Below are positions 11,014-22,560 of a stretch of 64,000 nt of DNA, piece by piece. The position numbers and the translations under genes were made by a program. The notes under the pieces were generated by a model, which searched no databases, was not told the DNA's origin, and saw only the letters and a list, made by a program, of their open reading frames with translations. Source of the DNA: Megamerina dolium (Eukaryota > Arthropoda > Insecta > Diptera > Megamerinidae); NCBI GenBank assembly GCA_963854835.1, contig OY978525.1:48009196-48073195 (forward strand), in the 5' to 3' direction. Positions within the stretch are counted from its first letter, which is position 1. Each line of letters starts with the position of its first letter.

Positions 11014-11337
11014 GTGCTATCGCAAGGTGAAATTGTAAAAGGTCGACCAATTGCCTTTGCGAGTAGGGCGCTTAGTGATACTGAGAAAAGATATTCTACC
11101 ATTGAAAAGGAATTCTTGGCTATCGTGTGGGTTGTAAAGAATTATAGAGCTTATCTACTGGGTAGACCATTCAAAGTCTACACTGACCATCAGCCCTTAC
11201 GTGGAATTGGCAATCTGAAAGACCAGACATCACGTTTAGCACGTTTCAGACATAAACTATCTGAATTTGATTTTGAAATAATTTATAAACCAGGCAAAAG
11301 GAACTTGAACGCGGATGCGCTCAGCAGAGTTGCATAA
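11014..11337 (+). pseudogene. G1 RNase H domain (C-terminal two thirds)
   Basis: The frame encodes GRPIAFASRALSDTEKRYSTIEKEFLAIVW, then YLLGRPFKVYTDHQPL, and ends in NADALSRVA. These are the standard Ty3/gypsy RNase H blocks, with the catalytic Glu in the EKE motif and an Asp in TDHQ. The first catalytic Asp region is in the broken sequence just upstream (about 10980-11010). Stop at 11337; the linker to integrase (11340-11480) is acidic and broken by one stop. Confidence 0.85.
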
Positions 11338-11481
11338 TCAAATCATGAGTCAACAATGGTTGTGACCCGTTCTATAGCAATGAATAAAGTCGACGAAACC
11401 GAAATTCAAGAAGAGTCTGACGGAAGTTCTGGTGGCGAATTAGAATCAGATGAGAATGCATAAAATCAGGAGTACAATAAT

Positions 11482-12526
11482 GTGGAACTTCTCACTGATA
11501 AAAATGATATATTGACGATATTTCGCAACTTCCATGATTCACCTTTAGGAGAACATCAGGGTGCTCTGAAAACTTATTTCAGGATTAGAAGACAGTACAT
11601 GTGGAAAGGTATGCGAAGCCAAATTAAAGAATATGTTAAAAATTGTAAAAAATGTCAAACTAACAAGAGCTCGAGGCTTACGAAAATGCCAATGATATTA
11701 ACTGATACACCATCTAAGCCATTTGAAAAGATATATATCGACATGGTAGGAATTCTTCCAGAGACGACATCTGGAAACAAATACATACTTACATTTCAAG
11801 ATGATTTTTCCAAATGTTTTTCTTTGTGTAGCTATACCAGATGCTGAAGCTAGCACAGTAGCAAAAGCGTTTTACAACGAAGTTATTGCGCGATATAACA
11901 TACCAAACATTTTAGTGACTGATAATGGTACGAAGTTCACTTCGAAATTGTTTTCCGAGACATGCAAGATGCTGGGTGTTAAAAAATTACATATAACACC
12001 GTACCATCCACAAGCAAATGGTTCTCTAGAAAGGAGCCAAGGACCTTTAGCAGAATATCTTAGGAGTTTTGTTAAAGAAGATGGGTCAAATTGGGACCAA
12101 TGGTTAGCATCAGCGATGCACGTACACAATAACACCATACATACTTCGACAAAACGTACACCATTCTGTGTCCTATACGGTTTCAATATCGATATGCCGA
12201 CAAACCTAAAAACAAAAAGATCACCTCTGTACAATGCAGATGATCAAAATAAAATATTAAAATACCAACTACAAAGGTCACATGAGTTAGTGAGGGAAAA
12301 TCAGAAAAAAGCAAAGAAATCAGTTAAAATTCAATACGACAAAGGGATCTACTCGTACCCTATAATTTTGAAAATAGGTAATAAAGTATTACTGAGAAAT
12401 CAAACTAGGAAAAATAAATTTAGTCCCAGCTGGACTGGACCATACGAAGAGATACATGTGGACAGTCCAGTAACGACGATTAAAAAATCGGACAAAATGG
12501 TAAAAAGTATCATAACAACTTACTAA
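11482..12526 (+). pseudogene. G1 integrase, one frameshift
   Basis: 11482-11847 encodes the N-terminal HHCC zinc domain (Cys pair in CKKCQ) and the first core Asp (IYIDMVG). A shift near 11815 moves into 11801-12526, which carries the second Asp (VTDNGTKFTS) and the Glu block (SLERSQGPLAEYLR). It ends in a C-terminal chromatin/DNA-binding region including WTGPYEE. So D, D and E are all present but split over two frames. Integrase would insert element DNA into chromosomes; this copy is presumably inactive. Confidence 0.85.
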
Positions 12527-15276
12527 AACATTTTTATCAATAAGTAGTAGTAGTTTAACGAAGTAATAATATTTGTGGTAGTAGAAAAAATAAAAATTTT
12601 CAGTTAGGATATAAAATACAACAGTGTGAAGTAAGAACTATTAGTTAAGCTTCACACAATAATTTAATAAAACCCTTCCACCCAAACTTAGATTAATATT
12701 AAATTCGATGATCCAAACCTCTACAAAAAACACCCTACAATAACATAATACCGAATATGCATAAAAGCATGAGAACGAAATGTACAAAACAAAGATACAA
12801 GAGAATTAAATTCTTAGACTAAACAAACCAAAAACAATATTCCGTACAAAAAAAAAATAAAAATAATAGCACGTTGACCATATTAAGCAAAATGCATAAC
12901 AATTCATTAACCTGTACAATAACGTGAGAAAGACACTCAAAATAATATCGCATATAGATATACAAGAATCAAATTTCAAACAAAATGCACATAACACAAG
13001 CAAATGCACAACTATGAAAAATTTTGTTTTGGGCATGAAAGTATAAAATTCCTCAACATGATAATTAAAATAATTCCAACATATAAGAATAATTATTAAA
13101 ATAAAGAATTCCTAGATGCAAGAAAAAATAATAATAATACATCATGAATCAAGAGACGTTTTATAATATGCTGACCATAGATATATAGAAATAAATTTAA
13201 TCGACCGACAATTATGGGAATTGCATTAGAATTACATTTATTTATCCTTTTTTCTTTCTCCTTTCCTTCCTTTTAATACATCATTTTTGACAACAATAAA
13301 ATAAAATATTAATATATACAAAAAATACATTAAAATACTAAAATTTTTTCCATTATTATCGTACAAGAATACAGGGTCGCTCAAGAAATATAGGTACACT
13401 AAAGAGATAGCTGAAGTCGAAATTGGAAAGTACTAGACTGTGGATAAAGTGCAGCATCAACACTGGAACACTGGTTTTTCTAAGGGATTAAGAACAAATA
13501 GAGAGACAAAAGGGTCATAGCAAAGAAGAATTAAAATATTAAAAATTAAAATATGAAACACAAAAGTTGTGGAATTATTGTAAAAATTTTGAATATTTTG
13601 CAAATTAGAAAGAGGTAGGAGCAGTGTTCATGCGTATAAAGACATCTGTTGCAATTTATCGCGTTGAATTGTAATTCGGTGTGTGGATACTCATGTGCAC
13701 TGGGCGAGATAAGTATACTGGGTGCATCCAATAATAATACAATATTTTAAGGAAATGACAACTAGAGGGTTAGAAATATACAGTAAATACAGTATAGTAA
13801 GAACACGTTAGGATTTATATGAAGAAATATGATAAATAGGCAATAGGTTAGCTAGGTTGAATACAAAAAATAAACAAACAAACAATCAAAAATAATAAAT
13901 AAATAAAAACAAAAAAAAAATATATATATATGTGAGAAGCAGAAACATTTAACAAAATACGTTCCGATTTCAACGGATAATAATGAAAAACGTACCACCT
14001 ACAAGTATGAAAAGTTGGGCATCGCATCTATGAAGAGAAAATGCAATGTTGTCACTATATTTTTGTACTAAACAAGAATGCATTTTTAATACCTTTTAGA
14101 TTATAAATGAATATTGCGAAAAAATTATGGTTATATGATATATAATAAGTGATATAGTAGATATGGTAGTTATAATATATATAGTAGATGTAAGTGATCT
14201 ATTATTGAAAAAGAATCTGGTAATTCCCCTACAAACACAAGCAGCAGAGCAGCAGTATGTCCACGAGAATCCAAAATCAACTCATACAGTGAAATTTCGA
14301 GAGATGCAAACGCAGCAACATTAACAGCTTTAACAACAGCAACAACCAAGAGAAGGATGACACAAAACTATCCTTGAGGCAGTAAAGAACAAATAAACCC
14401 AGAGCAGAAAACAAAGCAGTCCCAGTACAGCGAGTACCCATAAAAACTTACAAAACAATAAAATTTACAACAAATAACTTTGGCGTATCTAGACAGCGTG
14501 ACAATAATAGCTATTAGATATCAACAATAACTAATAGCTAATATTGAGACATCAACAATAATAGCTATGAAACCACAACCGAATAAAATATTTCAGCTAC
14601 TGTATTTATCAGTGACAATGGATTTTGATCCACATCAGAAGAAAATGATAAGCAACAGAACTAAAATTAGATATTTATTATTGCTCTAATTATTAAACAC
14701 TTACACCAGGAGTACAGAGTTTCACATCGACAATTTTGCTTAACGGTGCGGTACACCTAAAACCCACTTTGCAAGCTATTGTTCATACCATTTCATAAAA
14801 AAAAAGTTACGTCGAATCAAACCATTGGACGCATTAGACACCAGCATCAACCCACAAGAACACCAAACGAACTTTCACTTAAACCACAATAATAATCCAG
14901 ATAACGCTTCCATGAAAAAAGAGCCAGAAGATCAACCCAATGTAAATAATCTCGTTCTTATTGCCGAAAACCGAACTTTGATAAAGAAGAAGTTACTGTT
15001 TTCATCACTAGACTTCAACAACAAAAGCTGCAACAAAACTATTAAAAAAACTAAATAGAGCAAACAACAACCAGCAAAAAGAACATCGTCATCATGGGCA
15101 CCATAATCACCTTATTACCAGCAACCATATATGTATATAAATAATACTTCGTATTTTATTCCTCAAAGTATCATACATTTTGAATTGTTTTTAATTTTAC
15201 AAAATAAGTATAATTTTAACTTTTTCCTTATAAGAAAAAATTATTATTATTTCATAATGATAATTTTTTCTTCCTG
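12527..15276 (+). other. G1 long AT-rich 3' region, no recognised gene
   Basis: About 2.75 kb between the integrase stop and the purine tract. It is A-rich with many stops. An uncharacterised 77-codon frame (14825-15058), Asn- and Lys-rich, has no recognisable domain. CAG/CAA-rich patches lie at 14240-14400. I cannot find an env signature (no clear furin site or membrane span). It may be a decayed third ORF or a long 3' UTR. Confidence 0.5.
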
Positions 15277-15290
15277 AGAGAAGGGAGGGA
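15277..15290 (+). other. G1 polypurine tract
   Basis: GAGAGAAGGGAGGGA ends immediately before the LTR start TGTTTCGAGC, where plus-strand DNA synthesis is primed in LTR elements. Confidence 0.75.
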
Positions 15291-15679
15291 TGTTTCGAGC
15301 CAAAATATGAAATATGCACATATGCATATTTTGCCTCGCGACATATTACCCGAAATTGTGAAATACATATTTGTCCATACACATACCAACATTGCTCGAA
15401 GTTGTGATATACACAATCCATACTAATATTACTTATAGTTGTGGAATGTCAGAACATGGAGCCAACTGAGTTGCAGTTGGGTGTGAAAATGCTGACAAAG
15501 CACTTTCCCACACAATTCGTAGTTCTGCACTTACGTAACATGATAACTAATATCACGCGGACTTCTCTGTGTGTGAATATCAAAAAGTTGCTTTCTTACA
15601 TAGTATATACACACATGGGGAGTGAATCGATCGTGTACATAAACACATACACACAAGTGGTGTGAATATATTATTGTAT
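15291..15679 (+). repeat. G1 3' LTR, left part (interrupted by G2)
   Basis: Starts TGTTTCGAGC after the polypurine tract and matches 8835-9211. It ends with GTAT (15676-15679), the left copy of the G2 target duplication. The LTR resumes at 24290. Confidence 0.9.
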
Positions 15680-16116
15680 TGTAACGAGTATCGATAGTTG
15701 GTTACTCATCACTATTGTGACTGACACTATTGGCAGCATCGAAACGAATGTCAGCAAAAAGAAATAAGCAACAACCAGAACAAGCCAACGAGAAAGAAAG
15801 AGAAGAATCTCGATAAAGGAAGATTCTGGGGTGTTGCCAACAGAGTATAAATAGAGCCAGTGTCGAGAAGTGACAATCAATCGAATACCGAACGTGACTG
15901 CGCAAACATCTATACAGAGGCAAAAGTTGCTAGTACATTAAAGTGTTATTGTAAATAGTTGATTATAAACAGAGTTGATTGTACATAGAGATTATTAAAT
16001 AAATTGTTGCCGTATATAGTTGTATAAAATTAGTGTTGCAGTTATTACTAACAGAATTCAGTGATCGAACAAGGTAATTCAAATAGAATTAACGATCACA
16101 GAATAAAAACGTAACA
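15680..16116 (+). repeat. G2 5' LTR
   Basis: 437 bases, TG...CA ends. TATAAATA at 15846-15853 is a likely core promoter and AATAAA at 15998-16003 a likely polyadenylation signal. A 3-way match with 23882-24289 and the reverse complement of 61672-62109 defines the boundaries. Confidence 0.92.
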
Positions 16117-16118
16117 AT

Positions 16119-16134
16119 TGGTGTCAGAAGTGGG
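16119..16134 (+). other. G2 primer-binding site (tRNA-Leu)
   Basis: TGGTGTCAGAAGTGGG begins two bases after the LTR and is complementary to the 3' end of a tRNA-Leu (acceptor CCCACTTCTGACA plus CCA). The same site occurs in reverse at 61654-61669 in G2'. Confidence 0.85.
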
Positions 16135-16145
16135 ATTCTGTAAAG

Positions 16146-17429
16146 ATGGTGAAAATTGACCAACTAAAAGTGGACCAGCTTAAAAAGCTGTTTGTAGAGA
16201 TGAATCTATCGTCATCAGGTGCAAAGGCGGAACTGCTGGTGAGGCTGAGACAAGCTATGGAGGCTAAGGGAATTAATGTAGAAGAACATGAGTTCTTTGA
16301 GGAAGCCGATATTCAAGCAGTTGTGCACGCTGAGGAAGAGATCAAAATAGATTCGAGTGGTGAACTCATGGAGTTCATGAAAACCATGATGCAACAACAG
16401 CTACAAGAAAATGCGTCTCGCATTGACTCCAAGCTTCAAGAACATTCGGCTGAATTGCGTATGGAAATTCAAGAAGTTCGGCTCGACAAGAACACGTCAT
16501 CGAAAATCTACAAAAAGGAATTGAGATTAGATTTCAGGAAATTTCCGGAACCATTAATGAAAAAGTCATGGATCTGAAGGAACATGTAGATGACTTGGAA
16601 GATAAGTTCGAGAAATTACAGCACGAACTCAATTAGAGATTCAAGTACAATCAAACTAAAGCCACCAACATTTGACGGAAGCACGCCATTCAATATCTTT
16701 AAGCTTCAATTCGAGACAACAGCTTCGAAGAATCAATGGGATGATAGCGACAAGACTGCTGCTTTAATAGTCGCATTAAAAGGCAATGCTTCCGAAGTGT
16801 TACAGATGGTTCTAGAGAAAGATCGTGGTAGCTACCAATCACTGATGGACACACTCCAGCGAAAATATGGTAATGATTACAAGAGTCAATTACATCGAGT
16901 GGAATTTAGATCGCGAGTGCAACGGAGTAATGAGAGCCTTCAGGAATTCGCTTCCGATATTGAGCGCTTATGTCATCTAACGTTCTCCGGTAATTCGGAA
17001 GAGTTCGTCGAAAAAATCAAAATAAAGGCTTTCATAGATGGCATACGTGATGGAGCGACAAAGCGTGCCCTAGTCATGTCACCAAGGAATACTTATGCCG
17101 AAACAGTCAGCAGTGCCTTGAAGTTTGAAGCCGCCAGTTTGATGTGTCGACCAATGCCACAGGTACGCAAACTAGAAACAGAAACAGCAGATCTGGTTGA
17201 AGCAGTGTGTCAGGCATTCAAATCTGTAGTGCAGCCTGAAGGAAGAACAACAGGTCGACGCGAAAACAAATTTACTGGTAAGTGCTTCATTTGTGACAAA
17301 CCAGGACACATGGCGCGTGACTGCCGTCTACGACGAAAGCGATCAAGATCGAATTCTCCAGGAAGACAAAAGAAGGAGAATAAGGTGGATAGCGATCGCT
17401 CCACTAACACAAATCCATCGTTAAACTAA
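16146..17429 (+). pseudogene. G2 Gag with SAP-like N-terminus, frameshifted
   Basis: Gag packages element RNA. It starts 12 bases after the primer site. Residues about 4-38 (IDQLKVDQLKKLFVEMNLSS, then GAKAELLVRLRQAME) fit a SAP motif, a short helix-extended-helix DNA/RNA-binding fold. A long charged coiled-coil region follows, then a retrotransposon Gag capsid block (16650-17150) and one CCHC knuckle CFICDKPGHMARDC (about 17285-17325) with a basic tail. Relative to G2' it lacks coiled-coil codons and shifts frame near 16577-16625. It also has one knuckle where G2' has two. Confidence 0.85.
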
Positions 17430-17433
17430 ATCG

Positions 17434-18190
17434 AGTCAGTTCAGCGGGGCGTGAACTGACTCCAACAGTGGGTTGCCCCATCATTCACATTTCACAACTA
17501 CAGCGTGTGCCAAGCAGCTTGACTATTGATGGAAAATTGGACAATATGTAATTCATGTTAACCCTGGACACTGGTGCATCACATTCTATAATCAAGAGCG
17601 ATTTGGTAAAGAGGTTTGAGCCTTTAATGGGAATAAAATTGCGTACAGCAACGGGTGAGAATGCACAAATTCTGCGTAAGATAAAGAAACGAGTATCTAT
17701 TGGAAATAGTACGTGGGAACATGAATTCATTGTGGCTGACATCATCGATGACGTAATAATTGGTGTTGATTTTATGATTGACAACGGATTTACGTTAGAT
17801 TTAAATCAACGGATACTGCGCTATGCAAATGTCGAATTACCATTGAACATCGGTTACAAGCGTAGTGGGAACATCAAACGAGTACTGGCATGTCAACGCC
17901 AAGAGGTTCCAGCAAAATCAGAAGCGGTGATATGGGCACAGATGAATGTGGATGATGGGACAGGCAAGTTGTGGCTGGTGGTAGGTCTACTAACGTCCTA
18001 CTTGGTAGGACGTTAGTAGAACCTAAAGAAAGTGGAATAGTACCGGTGCGAATATTAAATCCAACTATACATCTACAGTTGTGAAGAAAGGAATGGTTAT
18101 TGGTCATTGCCAGTAAGTTACTGCCGTAGTAGACTGCGAAAAGGGTTCGTCGATAAAAAGTGGAAGATCAGGAACTGATAGAGCAGAATT
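17434..18190 (+). pseudogene. G2 protease and start of RT linker
   Basis: The frame 17555-18016 encodes the retropepsin-like aspartic protease that cuts Gag-Pol: catalytic LDTGASHSIIK at its start and the flap/ILE region to IIGVDFMIDNGF. Downstream, in a shifted frame, GRTLVEPKESG and an ILNPT block lead towards RT, but the sequence ends at 18190 where the BEL LTR starts. A 24-base in-frame insertion forming a hairpin lies at about 17986-18009. Broken by frameshift after 18016. Confidence 0.85.
17986..18020 (+). repeat. Perfect 16-bp inverted repeat with 3-nt spacer
   Basis: TCTACTAACGTCCTAC (17986-18001), spacer TTG, then its exact reverse complement (18005-18020). Together with the duplicated GGTAGG it looks like a 24-base templated insertion inside the G2 protease-RT linker. 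Confidence 0.9.
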
Positions 18191-18588
18191 TGTATAAGAA
18201 ATAAACTACAAATGTTTATTGAGTAAAACGACTACTTAATGTCGCACACACGACGATTCAGTTCTAACTGAAAAGAAGCAATTCATTTTATTCGATCAAT
18301 GCTTACAATGAACGGTACTTGTCTGTACCAATAATGATATTTTCTATGTACATGCATTTTAGGTACACGAAATTCAATAGGTATACATAAATATGTATAT
18401 ATACATAATGTTTGGTTATTTCTAAACATACGATGTATTAACGGTGCATGTTAATACATAATGCAATTGATGACGTCGTTGACATACGTAGATCAAATAA
18501 GTGGTATAACGCTACAATGAGGTGATTTTAGTGTTACATAGGCATAGTCGATACACGAGAATGATGACGTCACAGACAATCTCATACA
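18191..18588 (-). repeat. BEL-2 3' LTR
   Basis: Read on the minus strand it starts TGTATGAGATTG after a purine-containing GCCGGGCAGGA tract and ends TTCTTATACA. AATAAA near its end fits a polyadenylation signal. A perfect CRE-type palindrome TGACGTCA is at 18565-18572 near the start of U3. Only one LTR is present, so the boundaries are inferred from TG...CA ends and the G2 edge. Confidence 0.7.
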
Positions 18589-18613
18589 TCCTGCCCGGCT
18601 GAAGCATCGCGGT

Positions 18614-19462
18614 TCAGAATTCATCCTGCATTCCAGTGAGCCTTACCACCTTTTGTACTGAACGCTGACACTGGCGTTTGACATACTTGCCGTCTGCAGT
18701 TAACTGATCTCCATTGTATTCAATAGTAACGACTCGGACGAGGCCATCGCTACCAGGATGTATGTCTGTGATCCGACCTATTCGCCAGCACGCTGGTGGC
18801 AAATTCTCATGCCGGATAAGAACTACATCTTCTCGCTGTAGGTTCGGTGCAGGTCTCATCCACTTACTGCGAGTTTGGAGTGAATTCAAATATTCATCCT
18901 GCCAATGACGCCAAAAGTTCTCAAACATTTTTTGCAAGCGTTGCCAGTAAAGTAAGCGGTTGTCAGGTATATGTGGTAGTGGTGGTTCAGGACGACAATT
19001 CAGTGGACGGCCAATTAAGAAGTCGCCCGGTGTTAAAGCTAGGCCAACTTCTGGGTCATCATATAACGCTACAAGTGGCCGTGAATTAAGACATGCTTCA
19101 ATCTTCGTTAGCAGCGTGGAGAGCTCGTTGTAGCGCAATGAATGCTGGCATGTAATGCGCAGTAAATGCTTTTTGACCGAGCGAACAGCAGCCTCCCAAA
19201 TTCCTCCATGGTGTGGTGCAGATGGAGTAATAAATGTAATAGATCTTTTGCCACCTATGCGTATGTGAAACGGGCCGCAATAATCCAAACCGCTATTTGA
19301 AAACGGTGGAGCCACGAGTACTCGCTCTCGGGGCAATGATGCCATTTGCTGGTGTTGAAGAATTCGTTGATGTCGTCGACATAGGGTACATCTCCAAACA
19401 TATGTTTTTACCTGCGAGCGCTCATGCATCACCCAAAACCTTCGGCGTAAGTATTGCAACAT
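18614..19462 (-). pseudogene. BEL-2 integrase, core deleted
   Basis: Continues the pol frame after a single stop (the codon before 19462). It carries the zinc-domain Cys pair (CTLCRRHQ), the first core Asp block GLDYCGPFHIRIGGK, and then jumps to FITPSAPHHGGIWEAAVRSV, which holds the catalytic Glu. The intervening segment with the second Asp (normally a SDNGTNF-type block, roughly 100 residues) is missing without loss of frame. The C-terminal LNSRPL and TPGDFLIG blocks and the tail are intact. It cannot be an active integrase. Confidence 0.85.
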
Positions 19463-21829
19463 TTACTGGATACCTCCATGAAGACATCGATGGTGGGCAT
19501 CAGCGATGATTAGGCTCGCGAAGGCACCCCTAGGAATAATCATTGGGTGACGTTGCTCGGTGGTCATTTCTGCATTTTGGAGGCGTCCTCCGACTCGAAG
19601 TATACCCTCACCATCCACATATGGATTAAGCGATAAGAGCTGACTTCGACTGTCGAGCCTGGAATTCAATATAAGAGCATTAATTTCGCCTCTAAATTCC
19701 TTACCTTGCACTTGCTTAACGGTCGCAAGCAGGGCCCATTCATATTCTTCAGCTATGATAATCTTAGCCCTCCGACCACTGTAACACAAGAGAAAGCGTC
19801 TCAGTCTCGCCGTTGTATTCAGGACACGAGATAGTGTACTGAACTTCTCAATAAGAGGTATTTGGTGACCACATGCTGACGTCATGAGCAGGTGATGATC
19901 AGCGCGAATAGCGACTAATGTACGTTGATTATGGCATTCCAGAGTATGAGCCTGGCGTTGATCCTCAGTCAACTCCGGTACTGTTACCTCTTCTTCATAT
20001 CGTATATGACAAGAAGGTGGACCTGACCACCACAATAGATGACGTTGAAGAGCTGCAGGCGCAGTTCCCCGACTCGCACAATCAGCCGGATTAAATTCAG
20101 AGCGAATGTGGCGCCAATTTCTGACATCTGTGTGGGCTTGTATAAATGCAACATGATTAGCTACGAATTGTTTTAACGACAATGGCGACTTGCGAATCCA
20201 ATGCAGTACTACAGTGGAATCACTCCAGAGTGTATAAGGTACGTGCTCTAAGCGTAGCGCATGCCGTACATGGCATAAAGTTACCACCAGCAAGTGAGCA
20301 GCACAAAGCTCCAATCGTGGAATGGCAGTTTCCTTCACCGGCGCCACCTTAGTTTTTGCGGTAACAAGAGTCATTCGAGAATCGCCCCCTGGTGTAATGG
20401 TATCTACGTAGATAACTGCAGCGTAGGTCTTTGAGCTGGCGTCACAGAACCCTTGAAGCATTACAGAGGCCGATGATGACATGCGTAACCAACGAGGTAC
20501 ACGGATTAGAGCCAACTCACGAAGACCGTTGTGAAATGTAAGCCACTCATCTCGCAGCTCTGTAGGTAGCGGAGTATCCCAGTTGAGGTCTGCTTTCCAT
20601 AGCGTTTGAATGAATATTTTCGCCAAGACAACAACTGGCGCCAGCATGCCAATAGGGTCGTACAACTTAGCTACGTCACTTAAGACACTACGCTTCGTTT
20701 GTGATGTATGAGGATCTGAAATTCTCACCTTAAAGAATAATTCATCGCGAAGGGGGTTCCAATGCAAGCCTAAAATGGTAGCATCAGAGTCACATAATTC
20801 AATTTCAGTGGTTGACTCCTCTGGGTCGGTGATAGCTGCTAGTGTTCTAGCACAGTTCGAGTTCCATTTGCCAAGAACGAACTGGCCTTGCCGAAGGATC
20901 GCATCGACATCATGAGCACGGTGAATACCTTCATCAGGTGAATCGAAACTATCCAAGTAGTCGTCGACATAAAACCCATCGATACTGTTTCTCGCTGCCA
21001 CTGCCCGGGTGACGTCGCCAACAATTTCGTAGTTATCTACGGCGCATTGGCGCAATGAACGGATCGCATTGAATGGACCACTGGTCATACCATACGTAAC
21101 TGTTGCTAACTCGAAGACGCGTAGTGGTTCCATTGGAGATTCCCGCCACAAGATGCGTTGCCATTTGCGATGTAATGGGTTGATCTCAACCTGCCGAAAC
21201 ATTTTTTTGACGTCCGCCGTTATCGCGATCTGATAGCGACGGAACCTATGTAGAATATCTATCAGATTATCTTGAAGCTGTGGTCCCGGAAATTGTATGT
21301 CATTCAGAGACACTCCGGTGGTTGTTTTGCAGGATGCGTTGAATACCACCCGGAATTTCCCCGTTACCGCATGATGGGGAATGCAATAACATTGCGTTGA
21401 GTCAAAAGAGTCATCGTCGACTGCATTCATATGACCAAGGGCTATGTACTCTTGCATAAACGTAATGTACTTGTTGCGAAGCTCAGGGTCGCCAGCTAAC
21501 CTTCGCTCAAGGTGGGAAAACTGACGACGTGCGGCTTGATATGAATCACCTAATGCTGGCGCGTCTGAACGGAATGGGATTTGTACTCTAAAGCGGCCAG
21601 CTTCGGTGCGCTGTACCGTGTTGATAAAAATGAGTTCACATGGGTCCACTGTGAGGTCAGTGGCAGGGCCAGTATCCTCGACTTGCTCGTCCAATTGCTG
21701 ATCACTGATGCTTTTCGTGGTAGTTAGAGTGCGCGTTGACCATTGCAGGGCCAAACGAGGCGAGTACGGAGCGCGTACGGTTCGTCGAAGGGTCCCGCAG
21801 CAATTCCATCGGCAATTAATGCGGGCCAA
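19463..21829 (-). pseudogene. BEL-2 reverse transcriptase and RNase H, long open frame
   Basis: 788-codon frame. RT: VFNASCKTTTGVSLND around residue 172, TADVKKMFRQVEI, the TYGMTSGPF block and catalytic YVDDYLDS near residue 292. RNase H: FCDASSKTYAAVIYVD, then PRLELCAAHLL (catalytic Glu), LWSDSTVVLHWI and RSEFNPADCASRG. After that the integrase N-terminal His pair (HHRCLHGG). The frame is open through all of these and ends at one nonsense codon. The apparent start at 21829 is not the original; protease precedes in another frame. Confidence 0.92.
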
Positions 21830-22203
21830 ATATCAGCGCCAATAAGTAAATCGATTTTGTCAGGTGTGCCAAATGTTGGGTCGGCTAACTGGAGACAAGA
21901 GATATGTTCCCAGGCGAGTGTGTCAACATTAGACACCGGTGTTGTCGTAGTGATCGTGTGCAAAATGTACGCTTCAAATTGCAGTGAAAATGTGTCGTCG
22001 ATCGAGGATCGCATTCGCACCGTGGTGGTGCCTTTAGTGTATGCTGGTGCACTTGAACCTATACCTTCCACTCGTATCTCGCCGGGGGTTCTGCGAAGGT
22101 TTAGAAGTTTAAACATGGATTCACTGAGAAAGCTCACCTGAGACCCGATGTCACATAATGCACGGTATTCGTGTAGCTGTTCATCACGGCTAAACAGCAG
22201 CAC
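21724..22203 (-). pseudogene. BEL-2 protease
   Basis: Aspartic protease region of BEL/Pao pol: CDIGSQVSFLSES near residue 17 at the catalytic position (family members usually have DTGS or DSGS, so the second residue is altered). It continues through the LLIGADIWPALI block near its end. The frame overlaps the RT frame by about 100 bases and is offset, implying a frameshift near 21735. Upstream it is separated by one stop from the Gag zinc-knuckle segment. Confidence 0.8.
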
Positions 22204-22560
22204 TCTGGCCGTCGCAAGTAAAATGATCCGGTCACCTTGGACAATGTATGACTGGACCTCATCTATCTGTCATTGGTTACGTGGATACACCCGTGGCCCT
22301 GATGAGCCAGGTGGTATCACAGCGTGTGACGCAGATGACGATGTTGGACTAGTTACTATTGCGGACGCTGGCGGTGTCGTACCCATACTCCTTTGGCTAA
22401 TCATGTGCGTTGTGTCTGCACCGCGGCAGAGAAGCATGTTGTGCTTCTGCTGGCAACTTGTACACACTCCAGAGGAGCACTGGCTAACAGTATGCCCGGA
22501 ACGAAGGCAATTAAAACATACCGCTAGGCGTCTTACGAGTTCCCAGCGATCCAAGAAGTC
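22204..22560 (-). pseudogene. BEL-2 Gag C-terminal zinc-knuckle segment
   Basis: Frame 22554-22270 includes RRLAVCFNCLRSGHTVSQC and then CTSCQQKHNMLLC, the paired zinc knuckles that end BEL/Pao Gag, followed by a Ser/Pro-rich linker. The N-terminal nine tenths of Gag is missing; the frame is cut at the junction with G2 integrase near 22560. Confidence 0.85.

Larger units (their letters stand above)
18191..22560 (-). mobile_element. BEL/Pao element BEL-2, 5' part deleted
   Basis: Minus-strand element nested in G2: 3' LTR (18191-18588), integrase, RNase H, RT, protease and the zinc-knuckle end of Gag. The 5' LTR and most of Gag are absent; sequence changes to G2 integrase near 22560. Because G2's RT and RNase H are also absent, a deletion spanning the BEL 5' half and the neighbouring G2 pol is inferred. 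It retains the best-preserved pol frame among the BEL copies here. Confidence 0.9.

Noticed and set aside
18714..19509. Plus-strand frames opposite BEL-2
   Set aside because: They are antisense shadows of the integrase and RT frames, as are those at 51076-55372.
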